A stretch of DNA of 64,000 bases from the NCBI RefSeq assembly GCF_000247815.1, contig NC_021678.1, positions 11,157,351-11,221,350 on the forward strand, given 5' to 3'. The stretch comes from Ficedula albicollis (Eukaryota > Chordata > Aves > Passeriformes > Muscicapidae). A program made the position numbers and the translations under genes. Positions 36,341 through 51,040 of the stretch are shown here, piece after piece. Within the stretch, counting starts at the first letter, position 1. Each line of letters begins with the position of its first letter. The notes beneath the pieces were generated by a model that saw only the letters and a program-made list of their open reading frames with translations, did no database searches and had not been told where the DNA came from.

Positions 36341-38739
36341 TACATTTTTAGGTATGCACAAAATACCTGCAGCCTTTACAATACAATTTTTTTAAAGGCC
36401 TGGATAAAAGCAGAAGCTAGCTGTACCCCAAATGGGCCCCTAAACCAGGGTCTAAAACAAGACCCTGTTCAACTACTTTTGAACCAAAAGACACTCATTA
36501 CTGGATGGCTGCAACTTGCAGAATCTGCCCTCAAAAAAAAAAAAATTCAAAGAGCTTAATAAAAAAGAAATTAAAGATTTTAAGTAATTGCGCACTTTCA
36601 GATTTTATTTTTTTTTAATGCACTATAATATTAATGGATGTGCTGGGCTTTTCTAATCATCATTAAGAATGAAACTGTTCTGGCAGACAGCAAGAAGTGC
36701 CCTTCCACAAATTATTCTTACAAGCGGTGGTTCCAACTCAGAAATAAAACTATATTCCCATTCCCTTCAAAAAGCATTGTATTTCTTTTATAAACACCTT
36801 GTGAGTTCTGGTCTCATTTCCCCATTTCCTGCACTAAGCTTAAAAGAACATAATTAGATACACAGATAAAGCACAGTTATTTGTGGTTTGGTCTTTTTTA
36901 TAAAAACAACATGCTCCTGAAAATATTTTCTTCCCATTGTGCCCCTTGAGAATAATTTTTTTTTTTAAAGAAAATCTTGTACTCTTGAAACCCCTATTTT
37001 CTACACTATTTTTTCAGAAGCAAAATTATTACTGCCTTTTCCCATACTTCTATTCTGAAGGGCTGATCCTTTAGAGGGCAGATGAGCTAACAAAAAGCCA
37101 AGGACATTATCAGTTCCAGCACTTATCCAAAGCCTGACTTTCATCCTACCTCTGTGATCCTGTTTCCACATTATTTAAGGAGAAAATACTGCAAGTCATG
37201 AAGCTTGCTTCATAATGACAGGCTGCTTCAGAAACAAGCAAAATATTGTGCAATTTGTTTTCTGCAGTGAAAAAAACTGACCTCATATTTCTCATACTCA
37301 CCATCCTTGGAGTTTAGTTTTGTCTCTCTTAAAAGTTCGGGTGATTCTGATAGAGTCTTTCTATAAAGAGGTCCACAGAACACTTCTGGCAAGCATGAAG
37401 TAGCAGACTGTGATGCAGGGGTTGAAATTCTTGTGCCAGATATACTTGTGGGTTTTCTTAGTAACAGACCACAGCTACTTATCATTTAACTATGCCTTCA
37501 GATGATGTTTCTCACTGACTTGGGAAGACCCATATCCCAGGGTTGGAATACAAAAGCAAAGAATTTAAATTCAAGAGTAATTTGGGGCAACTTCTACCAC
37601 AACATAGTAGCTGTACTGACAGGTTTGGGGGTTTCTTTTTTCCTTTATTCCTTCATTAAGCCTGAGAAAGATGCTAAAACAAAATTGTAGGAGCAAGAAG
37701 GAAAAGAACCGTTCAAGATCAACTAATCTTAATCACACTGAAGTTTTCATATGTTTTCTCCAGCAACAGACAAGCTAAAAAATGTTTGGGCTGTACAGTC
37801 ATGTACTTCAACAACCACTGCTCTTACTCCCATGCTCAGCTGCTGATGGTTTATGACAGTGATGCTGTAGCAATGCTCAGTGTGGGTCTCCTGATATTTC
37901 TGATAAGGACTCACTGGCAGAGCCTCCCATAAAAGCCTCAGGGTGTAACTGAGGCTCGTAGCTAACACCCCCCGAAAAACACATCTACCTCTGCTGACAG
38001 CAACTGGGAATATTTCCAAACTGCTGTCTTTGGTGCTCCTTGGGGACCCGCTATCTAGCTAATAAATAAAGGGAAGCCAGAAGCTTCCTTCAAACACACT
38101 AAAGCAAGATAAGAACTTGCAGCTAGTGCATGCTGTAAAGAAGAAACTGTCCTACGAGGCCTAGCGTTACAGCCTCCAAGGAAAAGAAAAAAAGGGAGAA
38201 AAAGGTATTTTTACTGTATGACCTTAACCTTAATGAAAGATATTGACTCAGTGTTGAAACATTCTCTCTTTTTCTGCATCTCTTCTGAGTTAACCATGAG
38301 AATAGAATAAAGTTAGTCCTTATCCATCATCTACAAGCTCAGCAGAAGACATCAGTGTCTCAATATTCACCTGACAGAGGGACTTGAAGAAACCACAAAC
38401 AAACAAAAAAAACACAGAATAAAGTAAACACTGATTACACTTCACTGACAACATGTACTATCAAGTTTAAATTTCTACATGCTTCGGTTTAAAAACGGCC
38501 TTGCAAATTGCAACACCCCCCGTTTCTGCTTTAGCATTTCTCAATTAACTGACTGGCGACAATTACACTATTTTTATGTTCAATACCAAAACGTTCCAAC
38601 TCACACAGTTTGCGAGAGCACGGAATTTACCGAGCAAGAACGCGTCTGACAAAAACGAAGAGATGTAAATCGTAGTTTAAACAATGCTCAACATTTCGCT
38701 GAGGATAATTAAGCCCCTTCACCATCATTTCCCCGATTT

Positions 38740-40150
<1,411 letters not shown>

Positions 40151-40871
40151 AAATGTTAGCAGAACCGTGAAACTGTGGTGTGGCTTTTATGGTGGAAACA
40201 AGAAGCAGAATTTACCAGCAATTATTTTCTACTTATCCAAGTATTTATGTACAGTTCTATATTTCCGTTTTATTGCAGTGTTTTATTTTTTTAATTATTA
40301 GTTTTCTGCAGGGCTTGGCCGGTAAGGAAGCCAGGCTTGGGAACTCATGCAGCTTCCAGCCAGTGAATGAATGGTGGCCTGCAGCAGTGTGACAGGGTAA
40401 AGCTCAGGAAGCAGGTACGGCAGGAATGTGCTTCCACAACTGTGTACCAAATATTCTTGGTCCCGCTCATCAAAACCAGAGTCGGAGAAAGCCAATAAAG
40501 GCTAATTGTATACAGACCTGCACCCTTAACTTGATATCCCTCTGCTGGCCTGGCTGTGCCTGCTCACCTGCCTCAAAGGCTCTCCAGAACAGAGCCCCAA
40601 TGGTCTGAGCAGCAGAGGCTGCATCCTTTGTCACGTCACTGCTCTGTCACACGTCGAGGTCTGTACCCCATTTAGCACTGAGCAGCCCTTTGTCTTCAAG
40701 CAGTCAGAAACCCATTTGTTCATAAATAGCTACACCACACAGCATGGGAGGGGGCTGGGTGTCCAAGGACCAGAGCTGTTCAGTCTAGATTTCAAGCCTT
40801 CAGATAGCAAAGGTCTTTCCAGGGAATACCTTAAATGAACAGGGAAAAGACACTTGGCTCGTGTGACGAGC

Positions 40872-40988
40872 TACCTATTCAGGCACTTTCCTATCTATTA
40901 AAACTTGTCACAATGCTAGATCATCATTGATACCTATTCAGGCACTTTCTTATCCATTAAAACTTGTCACAATGCTAGATCATCATTT
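40872..40988. repeat. 59-bp tandem duplication
   Basis: 40872-40930 recurs at 40931-40988 with two substitutions, with no spacer. Confidence 0.92.
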
Positions 40989-41309
40989 TAGGTATCCCTC
41001 AAAAATATACTTGAAAAGTATATTCATAGAAGAGAATTATCAGAAGGTTTTAAATATTCACACATGCATTCCTCAAACTAGGTAAACGTGGCTTCATTAC
41101 TCTTTTAGAACAGTATGTAAATATACTATTTTAAACCTAACCTCATGCAAAGTTTCAGTATTGCACGTTACAGATGACTGTTGAACATCCTGCTTGTTGT
41201 CTTTGTTGTGGATAATGAGTAAGAAGTTTAGCAGACACCAACACACTGGAGACTGCAATGTTCTGTAGACATAATATTTGTGAGTACAAGAAGATAATGG
41301 AATGGAAGT

Positions 41310-41407
41310 AACTGAAATTACTGATTTTTTTTTTAAACTAACCCTACATTGTAGATCTATAACTGAAATTACTGATTTTTTTTAAACTAACCCTACATTG
41401 TAGATCT
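41310..41407. repeat. About 50-bp tandem duplication with T-run length change
   Basis: The unit starting AACTGAAATTACTGA at 41310 repeats from 41361 with the T tract shortened by two. The following AAACTAACCCTACATTGTAG is identical. Confidence 0.92.
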
Positions 41408-42358
41408 GAAACAAACTCTGACAATGCTACAGCACCCACTGGCTGGCCTACAGAGAGCAACCAGATCTGAATATTGTCCTTCCAATTTCCCAGGTACCAC
41501 CTTTCTGCAGCTTGCTGCTGCTGTGTGGGGAGAGCTATACAGGGCCTTGCAGCAGACTATACACACAACACTTCTTCTCTAAGTGCCAGTTTCTTCTGTT
41601 TACCAGAACTTCTTCTCTACCAGAAAGGTTTTTTTCCAGATTGAGAGAAGGAAAAAATAGATTTCTTAACCTCTCGTAGGAACAACATGGGTATTCATAG
41701 TCATCTCTGTATGGAAGGTCTACTGTGTCAGGAAAAATGATGGGTATACAGTGATGTACTGTATAGTTTCCTGATTCTTCTATCACAACAAGCTGTTCTA
41801 AGATTAGATATTCCTTCATAACTCAGACCTATATTTATGCTGACAGATGTTGTAGTTCCTATTTGGTGTTAATCTTACAGGCCTACAGAGGAATTCCCAC
41901 GTTGTCTGTGAATAAAGCAGGTGATGAAACATTTAGGAAATGTCTGTGTTTTAAGATACAATTCATTTCAGCTTAGGGATTTTTTTACACAGGTAGTTGC
42001 AGACCTCCTAGCATCTGAGAGCAATAGTATGTATATTTATATATTGATAATATATGTGACTCAGCTTTGAATTTTCCTAAAATATTATGATAGGATGGTT
42101 ATTTAGGAGACAGAATTTAAAAATGTTTCCCTAAACTTTGCTAAACACTGTTCTTAAATTGGTACAGCTGGGGGAAAGGAAGTGGCTGGCTAGCAATAGC
42201 TTATTCAAAAAAGAAGCGTTTTCCAGAACAGCATTAGCTCCAGCCTCTAGTGGCTTTGGTTTGCTTTTTTGTGCTTTTTTTTTTTTTAAGCATATGTGTG
42301 GGCTGGAGGGGAAGATACAAAAGAAAAAGAGAGAAGAGCTGATCAGAGAACATGATAC

Positions 42359-43598
42359 CAAAGTAAAGAAGTAATGTAAATGAGGCCAAAGGAGAGAAGA
42401 AAAAAAGAAATTCTTCAACAAAGGATATTTTTGTTCTATTAACCTCTTGAGCCAAAATGAAACTTGTATGTAGAATAAGAAAAATGGTCCATTATTTTGC
42501 CTGAAAATTCTGAGCTTTAATTGTCAAACAACAGTCATTAGTTTGCCTTGACACAAGGCTTTTTGTCAAATACCACAGCTCAGCTTTACTGATGGCACAA
42601 TTCCAACATGATCCCATATGAAGCTGCCTTCTTTTTCCTTAAATGTTGCAAATTATTTATAACAGATACTGAACAATGCAACCAAAATCATGAAGAATTT
42701 AATGAAATCAACCCTCCTACAGCATTTTAGTCATGGTGATTTATATCCCTTAGAATCCTCAATCTGAGCTTCTCACTAAGTGCCACTCTATGACCCTTTG
42801 TCACTGCTCCTGTCCAAACGCATCCTGTTGCTCTGGGCAGTGAAACGGGCTCTTGGGAGAGGCTTCAGCAGAGTTAACTCACGTCTGCCTTGGGCAATGC
42901 CAAGCTTGACCTCAGGCTCTGCTGGCAGTGCTGCAGTGGCAGCACCAGCTGGGGCACTGAAAGCCCAGTCCAGGGCTTCAAAGTGAAGAAGTAATGTAAA
43001 TGAGGCCAAAGGAGAGAAGAAAAAAAGAAATTCTTCAACAAAGGATATTTTTGTTCTATTAACCTCTTGAGCCAAAATGAAACTTGTATGTAGAATAAGA
43101 AAAATGGTCCATTATTTTGCCTGAAAATTCTGAGCTTTAATTGTCAAACAACAGTCATTAGTTTGCCTTGACACAAGGCTTTTTGTCAAATACCACAGCT
43201 CAGCTTTACTGATGGCACAATTCCAACATGATCCCATATGAAGCTGCCTTCTTTTTCCTTAAATGTTGCAAATTATTTATAACAGATACTGAACAATGCA
43301 ACCAAAATCATGAAGAATTTAATGAAATCAACCCTCCTACAGCATTTTAGTCATGGTGATTTATATCCCTTAGAATCCTCAATCTGAGCTTCTCACTAAG
43401 TGCCACTCTATGACCCTTTGTCACTGCTCCTGTCCAAACGCATCCTGTTGCTCTGGGCAGTGAAACGGGCTCTTGGGAGAGGCTTCAGCAGAGTTAACTC
43501 ACGTCTGCCTTGGGCAATGCCAAGCTTGACCTCAGGCTCTGCTGGCAGTGCTGCAGTGGCAGCACCAGCTGGGGCACTGAAAGCCCAGTCCAGGGCTT
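42359..43598. repeat. 620-bp tandem duplication
   Basis: 42359-42978 is repeated directly as 42979-43598, with one mismatch seen near the junction (AAGTAAAG versus AAGTGAAG). The junction shares CAAAGT. The unit contains no recognised gene; the open frames it contains are duplicated with it. Confidence 0.95.
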
Positions 43599-45796
43599 GC
43601 TCTGTGTCTCTGAAAGGACAGTCTGATTGTCCTCGTGGGGCATCAACCTCATGGGTTAAAGGCACTTGGAATGTCAGGATATTATACCTTGCTGCTTTCA
43701 GGGAGGGACTGGAATAATCTCCGGATTTACCACAGCTTGAGGAGAGAACACATCTGTAAAATTATTTTTTACCAACATACCATGCAAAAATCTTCCTGTA
43801 TTTATTGTTTTTGTCAATGCCTTGGCTTTTGGCCTCTACATTGTTGAGTGCTGAAGGACTACATTTTATTCATGTAGTGTTTTGGGATCAAATAAATAGT
43901 AATTCTTTGGTATTATAATGTACTAAAGTTTGGACTCAGAAGCATATAATTTATATAATGTTTGGGAAATGAACTGCTGTGGATTGCTCTTTTCCTGTTC
44001 TTTTTGGTTCACAGTTGCTAAATTAGTTCCTTTCAAAAATTCTTATTAGAAAACAGTATCAAGCAACTTTAGATTTATATAGAATCCTTTCATACATTAA
44101 AGCAGACTCAATAATTATGGTGCTAATTCATGAAAGTAGAAGACATACCTTATCATAAAAAAATCACTACAATCACAGCTGTAAGTGAATGTAAATAAGA
44201 TTTAGCTTTATCTACTATATGAAAAGACTTTCTTCTGATAACAGTAGTGCTTACTGTAGTCCACTTGCTTTTTTCTTTGAAAAGTGTTAGTTTAGCATCT
44301 GGAAAAGTGTATGGAAGGATAAATCAGATTTTTTTGGATACAATCTCTTCAAATAACTTGTTTCTCTTTGAAACCAACATATAGTTGCTGTTAGCAACAA
44401 ATGTTTACCAAGCTGTGACAGTAGCAAATGGATTATGGAAACATTCCTGTACCACCAGTACAGTGTTGCTCTGGCTGGTGCCACGGGGAAAAGGAATACA
44501 GAAGGGGACAAGCAGGGATCTGCATTAAATGCCTGGGCTCTGCTGCTGCTGCTGCTCCAGCTGGGAGCAGCAGGCAGTGTTCTGCAGTGGTGGCTGAGCA
44601 TTTTTCCTGGCCACATGGCCTTATTTTTCCTGGCAGGAACAATGGGTTGCGTGCCCAGGGTTCCACTGCTCGCTCACAGCTGCACCAGGGTATCACACTG
44701 GAGTCAGCAGTAACAACATGTATGGAAAGTAATCCGTGTAGGTAGTGCTGGAATTCTCTACTGCTTTATTTCTGACTATTCCAAAGCACCTTTACTACAT
44801 AGCTTCTGTCAAACAGCACCAAGAAGTGCTGTATATATTCTTCTAAAAAGAGAGGAAAATTTTGCCACAAATACGTTGACTGCAAAGCAACTCTGAAACA
44901 AAGTCCAAGCAACCATTTTCTGTCCCTAGAATGGAAAACAAATAGGAGGGTTTTGAGTGGAAGACTCAGCTTTATGCAAAACATACTAAAAAATACACAT
45001 GCCTTTCTTTTTTTTTTCTGTCCTTCAGTACTGCAGAACCGTAGCCTACAAATACCATAAAGTAACATATTTAAAATCAATTCTATTAAATTACTTTTTA
45101 AACTGTGGACTTGACAACTTAGGATGCAGCAAAAGAAGTAAGTTAGAATGTTCTATATATGACATTTAAGCCACAAAATCTTTCATGAACACTCCTTGTC
45201 TGATGAGATAACAATATAAATTATCGAGGTCTTTTGGTTGGTTATCTGGCTGGGGTTTTTTCTGTGCTTGAAAGCCTCATACACCAAAGCTCAAATTATT
45301 CATATAAATATCTACAGTAAATGCAGTCTCTCTAGAGAGAAATATTTGGGCTTTCTTAATCTGATGTGCTTCATATTTTATACAAAATACTCAGTATATC
45401 AGTATTTAATATGTGTTACTGTATGATCAGCTGTGCTCACTGAGCCTGCCCAATAGTCAATAAAACAACCACCACCTTCCACACAAAATAAAAACAAAAC
45501 TGTAGAAAGGCACAGTACAGAAATGATCATCCATGCTGATAGTTTAGCAAACAGTTAGTACAAAGCCAGTGTTCATTTCTTCGTTTACTAGACAGAACCA
45601 GAGGCTAAGAAACTTCTATTGTTCACTGTCTGTACTGTGCTGGTCCATTGTTTGCAATATTTATCTACTCCAGTTTAGGGTTTTTTGTCTGTCACTGCCC
45701 AAAAGAGATCTCCCTCCATTTGAGTAAAAACTCTACCCAGTTCCTAAAGCAAATTATTTGTTTCTTTTGTTTCTGGTTCATTTCATTCTGGTTCAA

Positions 45797-45908
45797 CATT
45801 CACTGTTGCATATGCATCATTAAAATGTTTTTAAGTGTAACATTTTTCATACTTTTACCATTCACTGTTGCATATGTTTTTAAGTGTAACATTTTTCATA
45901 CTTTTAAA
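45797..45908. repeat. Direct repeat with internal deletion
   Basis: ATTCACTGTTGCATATG at 45798 recurs near 45860, and both are followed by GTTTTTAAGTGTAACATTTT. The second copy lacks about 15 bp in between. Confidence 0.85.
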
Positions 45909-48900
45909 CTCCTCCCATAAAATAGCATGGAAGTAATAATAAAATCACCTAACTACTTTGATTTTATTAGCAGTCCTTTTTCAATGACTGAAGAACTCTC
46001 ACAGGGCTGTAACAGTGTTAAGACAGGGAAAAAGGAAGGTTCCCTTTCAAGAGAGAATCTTCCTGGGTACCACAAAATATCAACAGACAACCAGAAAAAA
46101 AATACCACACCTCAGTTGAGCAGTTGAAAATACTTTGTTTAGATTTTCATAAAAATTGGCATCTGTTCCTGTGGTGCACAAAAGCAGTGGCTGATTTTGG
46201 AGAAGTGTTAAAGTATGCTGTTGAGACTTCACTGTTATCATTATAAAACCAATGGGTAAGGATGAACTGATTTGCAAAGTCAGGATCAAATGTCACTGCA
46301 TTCCTACCACTCTCACAAGCTTCTCTTTAATTGCTGGCTTGTAACGATTGTTTTATCTTTGTTAGGAAAAAGTTTTGCTAATGAGCATCTTGCAATGACT
46401 CACATCTGTTGATAAAATGGAACTCCAAATCAAATTAATTCAAAGCAAGATTGTACATTAGAAATGCAATTACAGGAGAGCTGAACAGCAAGACACTTTG
46501 AAAATCACTTGAATTTGTTCCCACTCCTTCTCAAGAGCAAGGAAAATTTTTTCTTTCTTCTTCTTTCCTGTCCCTATTTTTAGAATGAGAAAGACCTGAT
46601 CTGGCAGCCTGCACCCCATATAAATTATGGAATATCAAGTTCATAAGTATTTACTAGATGGTATTGAATAGTTATACATGACATTTCTATTTCAGCTTCA
46701 TTCTCTTTTTAATTTAAATTTAAAGAATGTTCTGGCACTGTGCTAGACAAGGATTTGCACTATTTAAAAAAACAAATATATTTATGACAGGATAAACGCA
46801 GAGAAAAAGACCTTTTTTTCAAACTGACTCCTTCTGCAACTCAAGCATCTTAGAAGCTGTGTGCAAGCTGTGTTTAAATTACTGATATTCACTCACAACA
46901 TGAAGATGTTCATTACAAGTGCAGAAAAATGCAAATCATAAAATTTGGCCACATGTAGGAGGTGAAAAAAAATAGCTTAACTTGTGAATGCTAAAATGCT
47001 GCTGATAATTTTATGTATGTTTTCTGCTCCTCATGAGCTATGCTTAAATCATGTATGACAAGGTCTGTAGTGTAGACTTGATGCCTTTCATTGCAATTCA
47101 GGCAATATATGCTATTTATACCACTGGGTTTCAAGGTTTAATACTCTTGAATAGTGTTCTGCTATGTATTGCCTAGTAAATATATTTACCACTTGAAATG
47201 GTAACAATTAGAAGGAATCTCTAGTTTAGGATCTAGCATTTCAAAGAATGCATTTCACATTTTCTAACACGAGGAAACCATTATGGAGACTCAGTAAGCC
47301 AACAGAATTGATTCCATAAACATTATTTCTGTTTGGTTACAAAGTGGTCTCTGATGGTAACTTGTTGTAGCCTAATTTGATTGCTTTCTTTATCTTTGTG
47401 CATTTAAAAATGGAGAACAACATTTTGCAGTATAAATTAAAGTATTATTTGTAGTATTTTTACAAAAACTCACATAATCTATTTTTCCTTGGTATTTAAC
47501 AAACTGCCACAGTTCACGTTAACAAATGATCCTGGAAGAACACCACTGAGTTAGACGTCCAACAGCAATGTTTTAAAATAAAAATCCTTATAGTCAGCAT
47601 AAACTTCATGCCTTTCTGTTTGCTGGCTGGACCAGGCCACTGTTCAGAAAGCCTCTGCTCAGGAAAAACAGTGAAGTAAGCGTTTAAATGATTTCCTGAC
47701 TCGATGCTAAAATCTCCCTCAATTATTTATACCCTGTACCAGAAAGAATAATTTTTGTCTTCTGCTGACACTCTTGACCACACAAAAACTATCTTGGAGA
47801 ACAGTTAGCCCTGCTTGTTTCTTACTGGCTGCTTCTCAAAGCTCTGTACACATTTAAAAAATATACTATAGCTCTGGTATTGATCTCCATAAAATATGGT
47901 GCTAATTGTATCATATGGATATCATCTTTTAATACACTTTTTCCACATTTCAGTCTTTACAACACTCATCCAAGCTTCTTAAGCATCTGAAGAGGAATCC
48001 TTATAAGATTTCTCAAGGAATGAGATCAGCCCTCCCTTTCAGCCTCCTCCTCTGTCCCATCAGCCACCCTTTACTTGGGATTCTACTCTTTTGACATGTG
48101 CTTTTCCAACAGAAGAGCATTTATTCTGAATCTCTTCCTTTATTGTCAAATACTCTTCAATAAAGGGATACTATTCTTGTTATTAGCAGCAGTTTGGCAA
48201 AAAAAGTAGGATGAGTGTATCCTAATAGTTTCCTGATTTTCACTGGGCTCTAGCTTACACCACATTACATTCTCTGAAAGAGTAAGTGGAGTTTTCGGGG
48301 TTCCCTCCCCCCAAATAACTTTCAAATATACCTAAATACAGGCAAGCAAAATTCTTTGCAAACCAAATGCTTAAAATACATATTCATTTGATTTAGTTTT
48401 ATTAAAAATTTTAAAATACTTCCATCCTTAAGCGCAGTAAATTCAGAAAGGAAATTGCATTGGCAGGAGGCTATGAAAATGGCACGTGTTCCAAATGAAA
48501 ATCAGTGTTCACATCAAACTCTTTAGATCGTGATCCTGTCAGGAGGGAAAGCCCTGAACAGCTGAAAAATTATATAAGGGCTTTAACAATAATTTATGTG
48601 ACCTGCTGAGTGCAGAAAAATCAGACCAGGAGCTGTAATGACTGATTGATACCCCAACTGAGGCTGAATTGTTCAGGATTTCAAATCCATGTCAAGTACA
48701 ACTGCAGTACTCTTAAACTGTTCTCACTATTTAGATTACTCTGTAATCCATATGAAATATACTGATACTGCTTTCAGATGAGATAAAGCTGCATTTTTAT
48801 GAATTGTACCTTTTTAACCCAAATAAGGAGCTAATTATTTCTGATGAGCTTAAGGGAAGGTGTACTCATCTATCCTCAGGCAGGCAAAATGCTTTTACTT

Positions 48901-50898
48901 AACTTCAGAACATTATCAGCAAAATGAAGTTTGATATAGGCTCAAAGAAAGAGGTCTCAGCAAGAAATTTGTTGTTTTACGATACGTGTAACCCTTTAAA
49001 AGACCAGGTAAAGCCAAAATACACTATAAAAAGAGAGGAACTATTTATTTTCTCAGAATGCATTAGGAGTATTTATCTCTCCACTGTAACTGGAAGACAC
49101 AGGATGCTGTCCCGAAGTTTAGAAATGAGAAATACGAAACACAGCTTTAACAAACAACTCAGCTTTACTAGAGAACTTGATAAATACCCCAAAAAAAATT
49201 CATTAATTGTGTCTTCTAGGTGTAAATTAGAAATTTATTTGTGCTTATCTTTTCTCTAGTGTTTAGTACTTGCTTCCCAACAGGCAAGTTAAAATGTTGT
49301 ACCAGGAATGGATACACCAAGGCGATTGCTACTTTGTCAACATTTCGATAATACCCTTTGTACTTTTGCTAGTTGACTATTGGGATATTGGATTTTAGAC
49401 CTGCAAATGTCTAGGAATAATGTATTTATGAATGATGCCACTAACTTCAGAGGGACTACTTAAATTTTATGAAGTTAGATAGAGAGAACATGAAAAACTT
49501 CGGTTTTCTTATTAAGACTTTAAGTACTTGCATACATTTTTAGGGAATTATTCAGTTCTTTTTCAGGAAGTTTGCTTGGGCTGGAAAGACCAAACCAGTC
49601 ATCACACTGCAGCCCATCTGCACACTGTTCATGGGGAACATTCCCTGGTGCTACTTAAGGGCTGGTGCTTTTGAATATTATCTCCAGTATTTTGTTACGA
49701 ATTTACCACTATAGCTACAGTGAAAAACAATGCTTTCATGTAAGCTGAGTTTGGAAACAAAGTACTTCAAAATTATAAGCAGTTTTTTTTGAACCTTCGA
49801 AAGTTAAGAGTAGAAATATTCTTTTTAGATGTATTTTGAAGCTTGTATTGTTCATGTAAGAGTGATACTAAATCAATAAGGAATATAAGCTGACTTTTAC
49901 TGTTTGTTTTTGAAAATTGCTAAGGTCCAGAAGAGATTCATACATATTTTGCATGATGAGTTGTAGCTAAAATCCCCATGCTTTAAATATTATGTACCTC
50001 ATATCCATGGGATAATATTTTTAAGAGCTTTTATTATATGGAACAGGCTACCATCTGCAAATTAAAATTTGCAGAGCTCACAGTAGATATTCTGAGTATC
50101 CTACCTCTGGAAGTTTGTGGAAACCAATATTGCAATGATTTCCTTGTGCTGCTCTAAGGACTGTACTTTAAGATTCATGCTCTCCCCCATCTGTCACAAC
50201 TCAAACCACAGATCAAGTAAACCATGTCATTTCTGCAGATATTTAGAAAAGGTTGACAGAAAGTTTTAGAAAGTTATTCTCTCCAACCTGTATATTTAGG
50301 TGAGTCATTTGTTCCCTCTGAATTCACTTTCCTCAGGGCAGTCAAGTGCATAAGTATTTCTGGCACTGATGAAAATAATCATCTGCTGTATCACTTTTTT
50401 CCCATGTGGGAAGTACATTTACTCTCCAAAGAGGAACTGAAACAAAATTGTCACCATTTTGACTAGTGGCAACACAGAATAAACAGGAAACACTTCAAGG
50501 GAAATATTTACAAAAATAGCATACACAGAAGATGTAAGAAGCTTTCACATTATGAATGAATACTTAAAAGCAATAATCTATTTATTGCTATTTCATGAGC
50601 AGGAAGGGAGTCAGAATTAACTGGATTAGGAAACATGTAATTTTTCATTAAACTGCACTTGATGCAGGTAACTGTGCATGGAAACTCTAATTATGAGCCA
50701 TGTATGTATTTTATATGCAGGTTCTATGTCCAGTAGGATAGGTAGCAATAACTATTAGTGAAATTTTCACACAAATGAATGGCTGAAACAAATTAATGGT
50801 TGAAACAATATTGACTTATGCTGAAAGTCTAAAGTACACACTACTCACTGCATCCACTGGTTATTTCAGCATCACTTAAGTGTCCCACTCACCTACCA

Positions 50899-51040
50899 TA
50901 CAGAATTGTTGTCACAGGGCTGTTGGATTAGAAACGGGGCGTTTCACATCTCTCAGTTGCATACTACTGTACAGGATTGTTGTCACAGGGCTGTTGGATT
51001 AGAAACAGGGCGTTTCACATCTCTCAGTTGCATACTACTG
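50899..51040. repeat. 71-bp tandem duplication
   Basis: 50899-50969 is followed directly by 50970-51040 with two substitutions. Confidence 0.93.

Larger units (their letters stand above)
23098..38700 (-). other. Large 5' intron of CSGALNACT2 (between noncoding first exon and start-codon exon)
   Basis: About 15.6 kb of AT-rich DNA between the start-codon exon and the GC-rich block that probably holds the promoter. It contains a CR1 3'-end fragment near 26.9 kb, a TA microsatellite near 31.1 kb and short tandem duplications at 33.2 and 36.2 kb, listed separately. Open frames of 162-200 codons on the opposite strand have no recognisable homology. The exact donor at the right end was not determined. 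Confidence 0.6.

Noticed and set aside
41535..41819. 94-codon minus-strand frame upstream of the promoter block with a protein-like look
   Set aside because: Length is ordinary for chance frames and no splice-site pair or family could be assigned.
42234..43075. Pairs of open frames sharing the same N-terminus (MAQEVNRTKISFVEEF)
   Set aside because: They are repeated only because of the 620-bp duplication and show no coding features.
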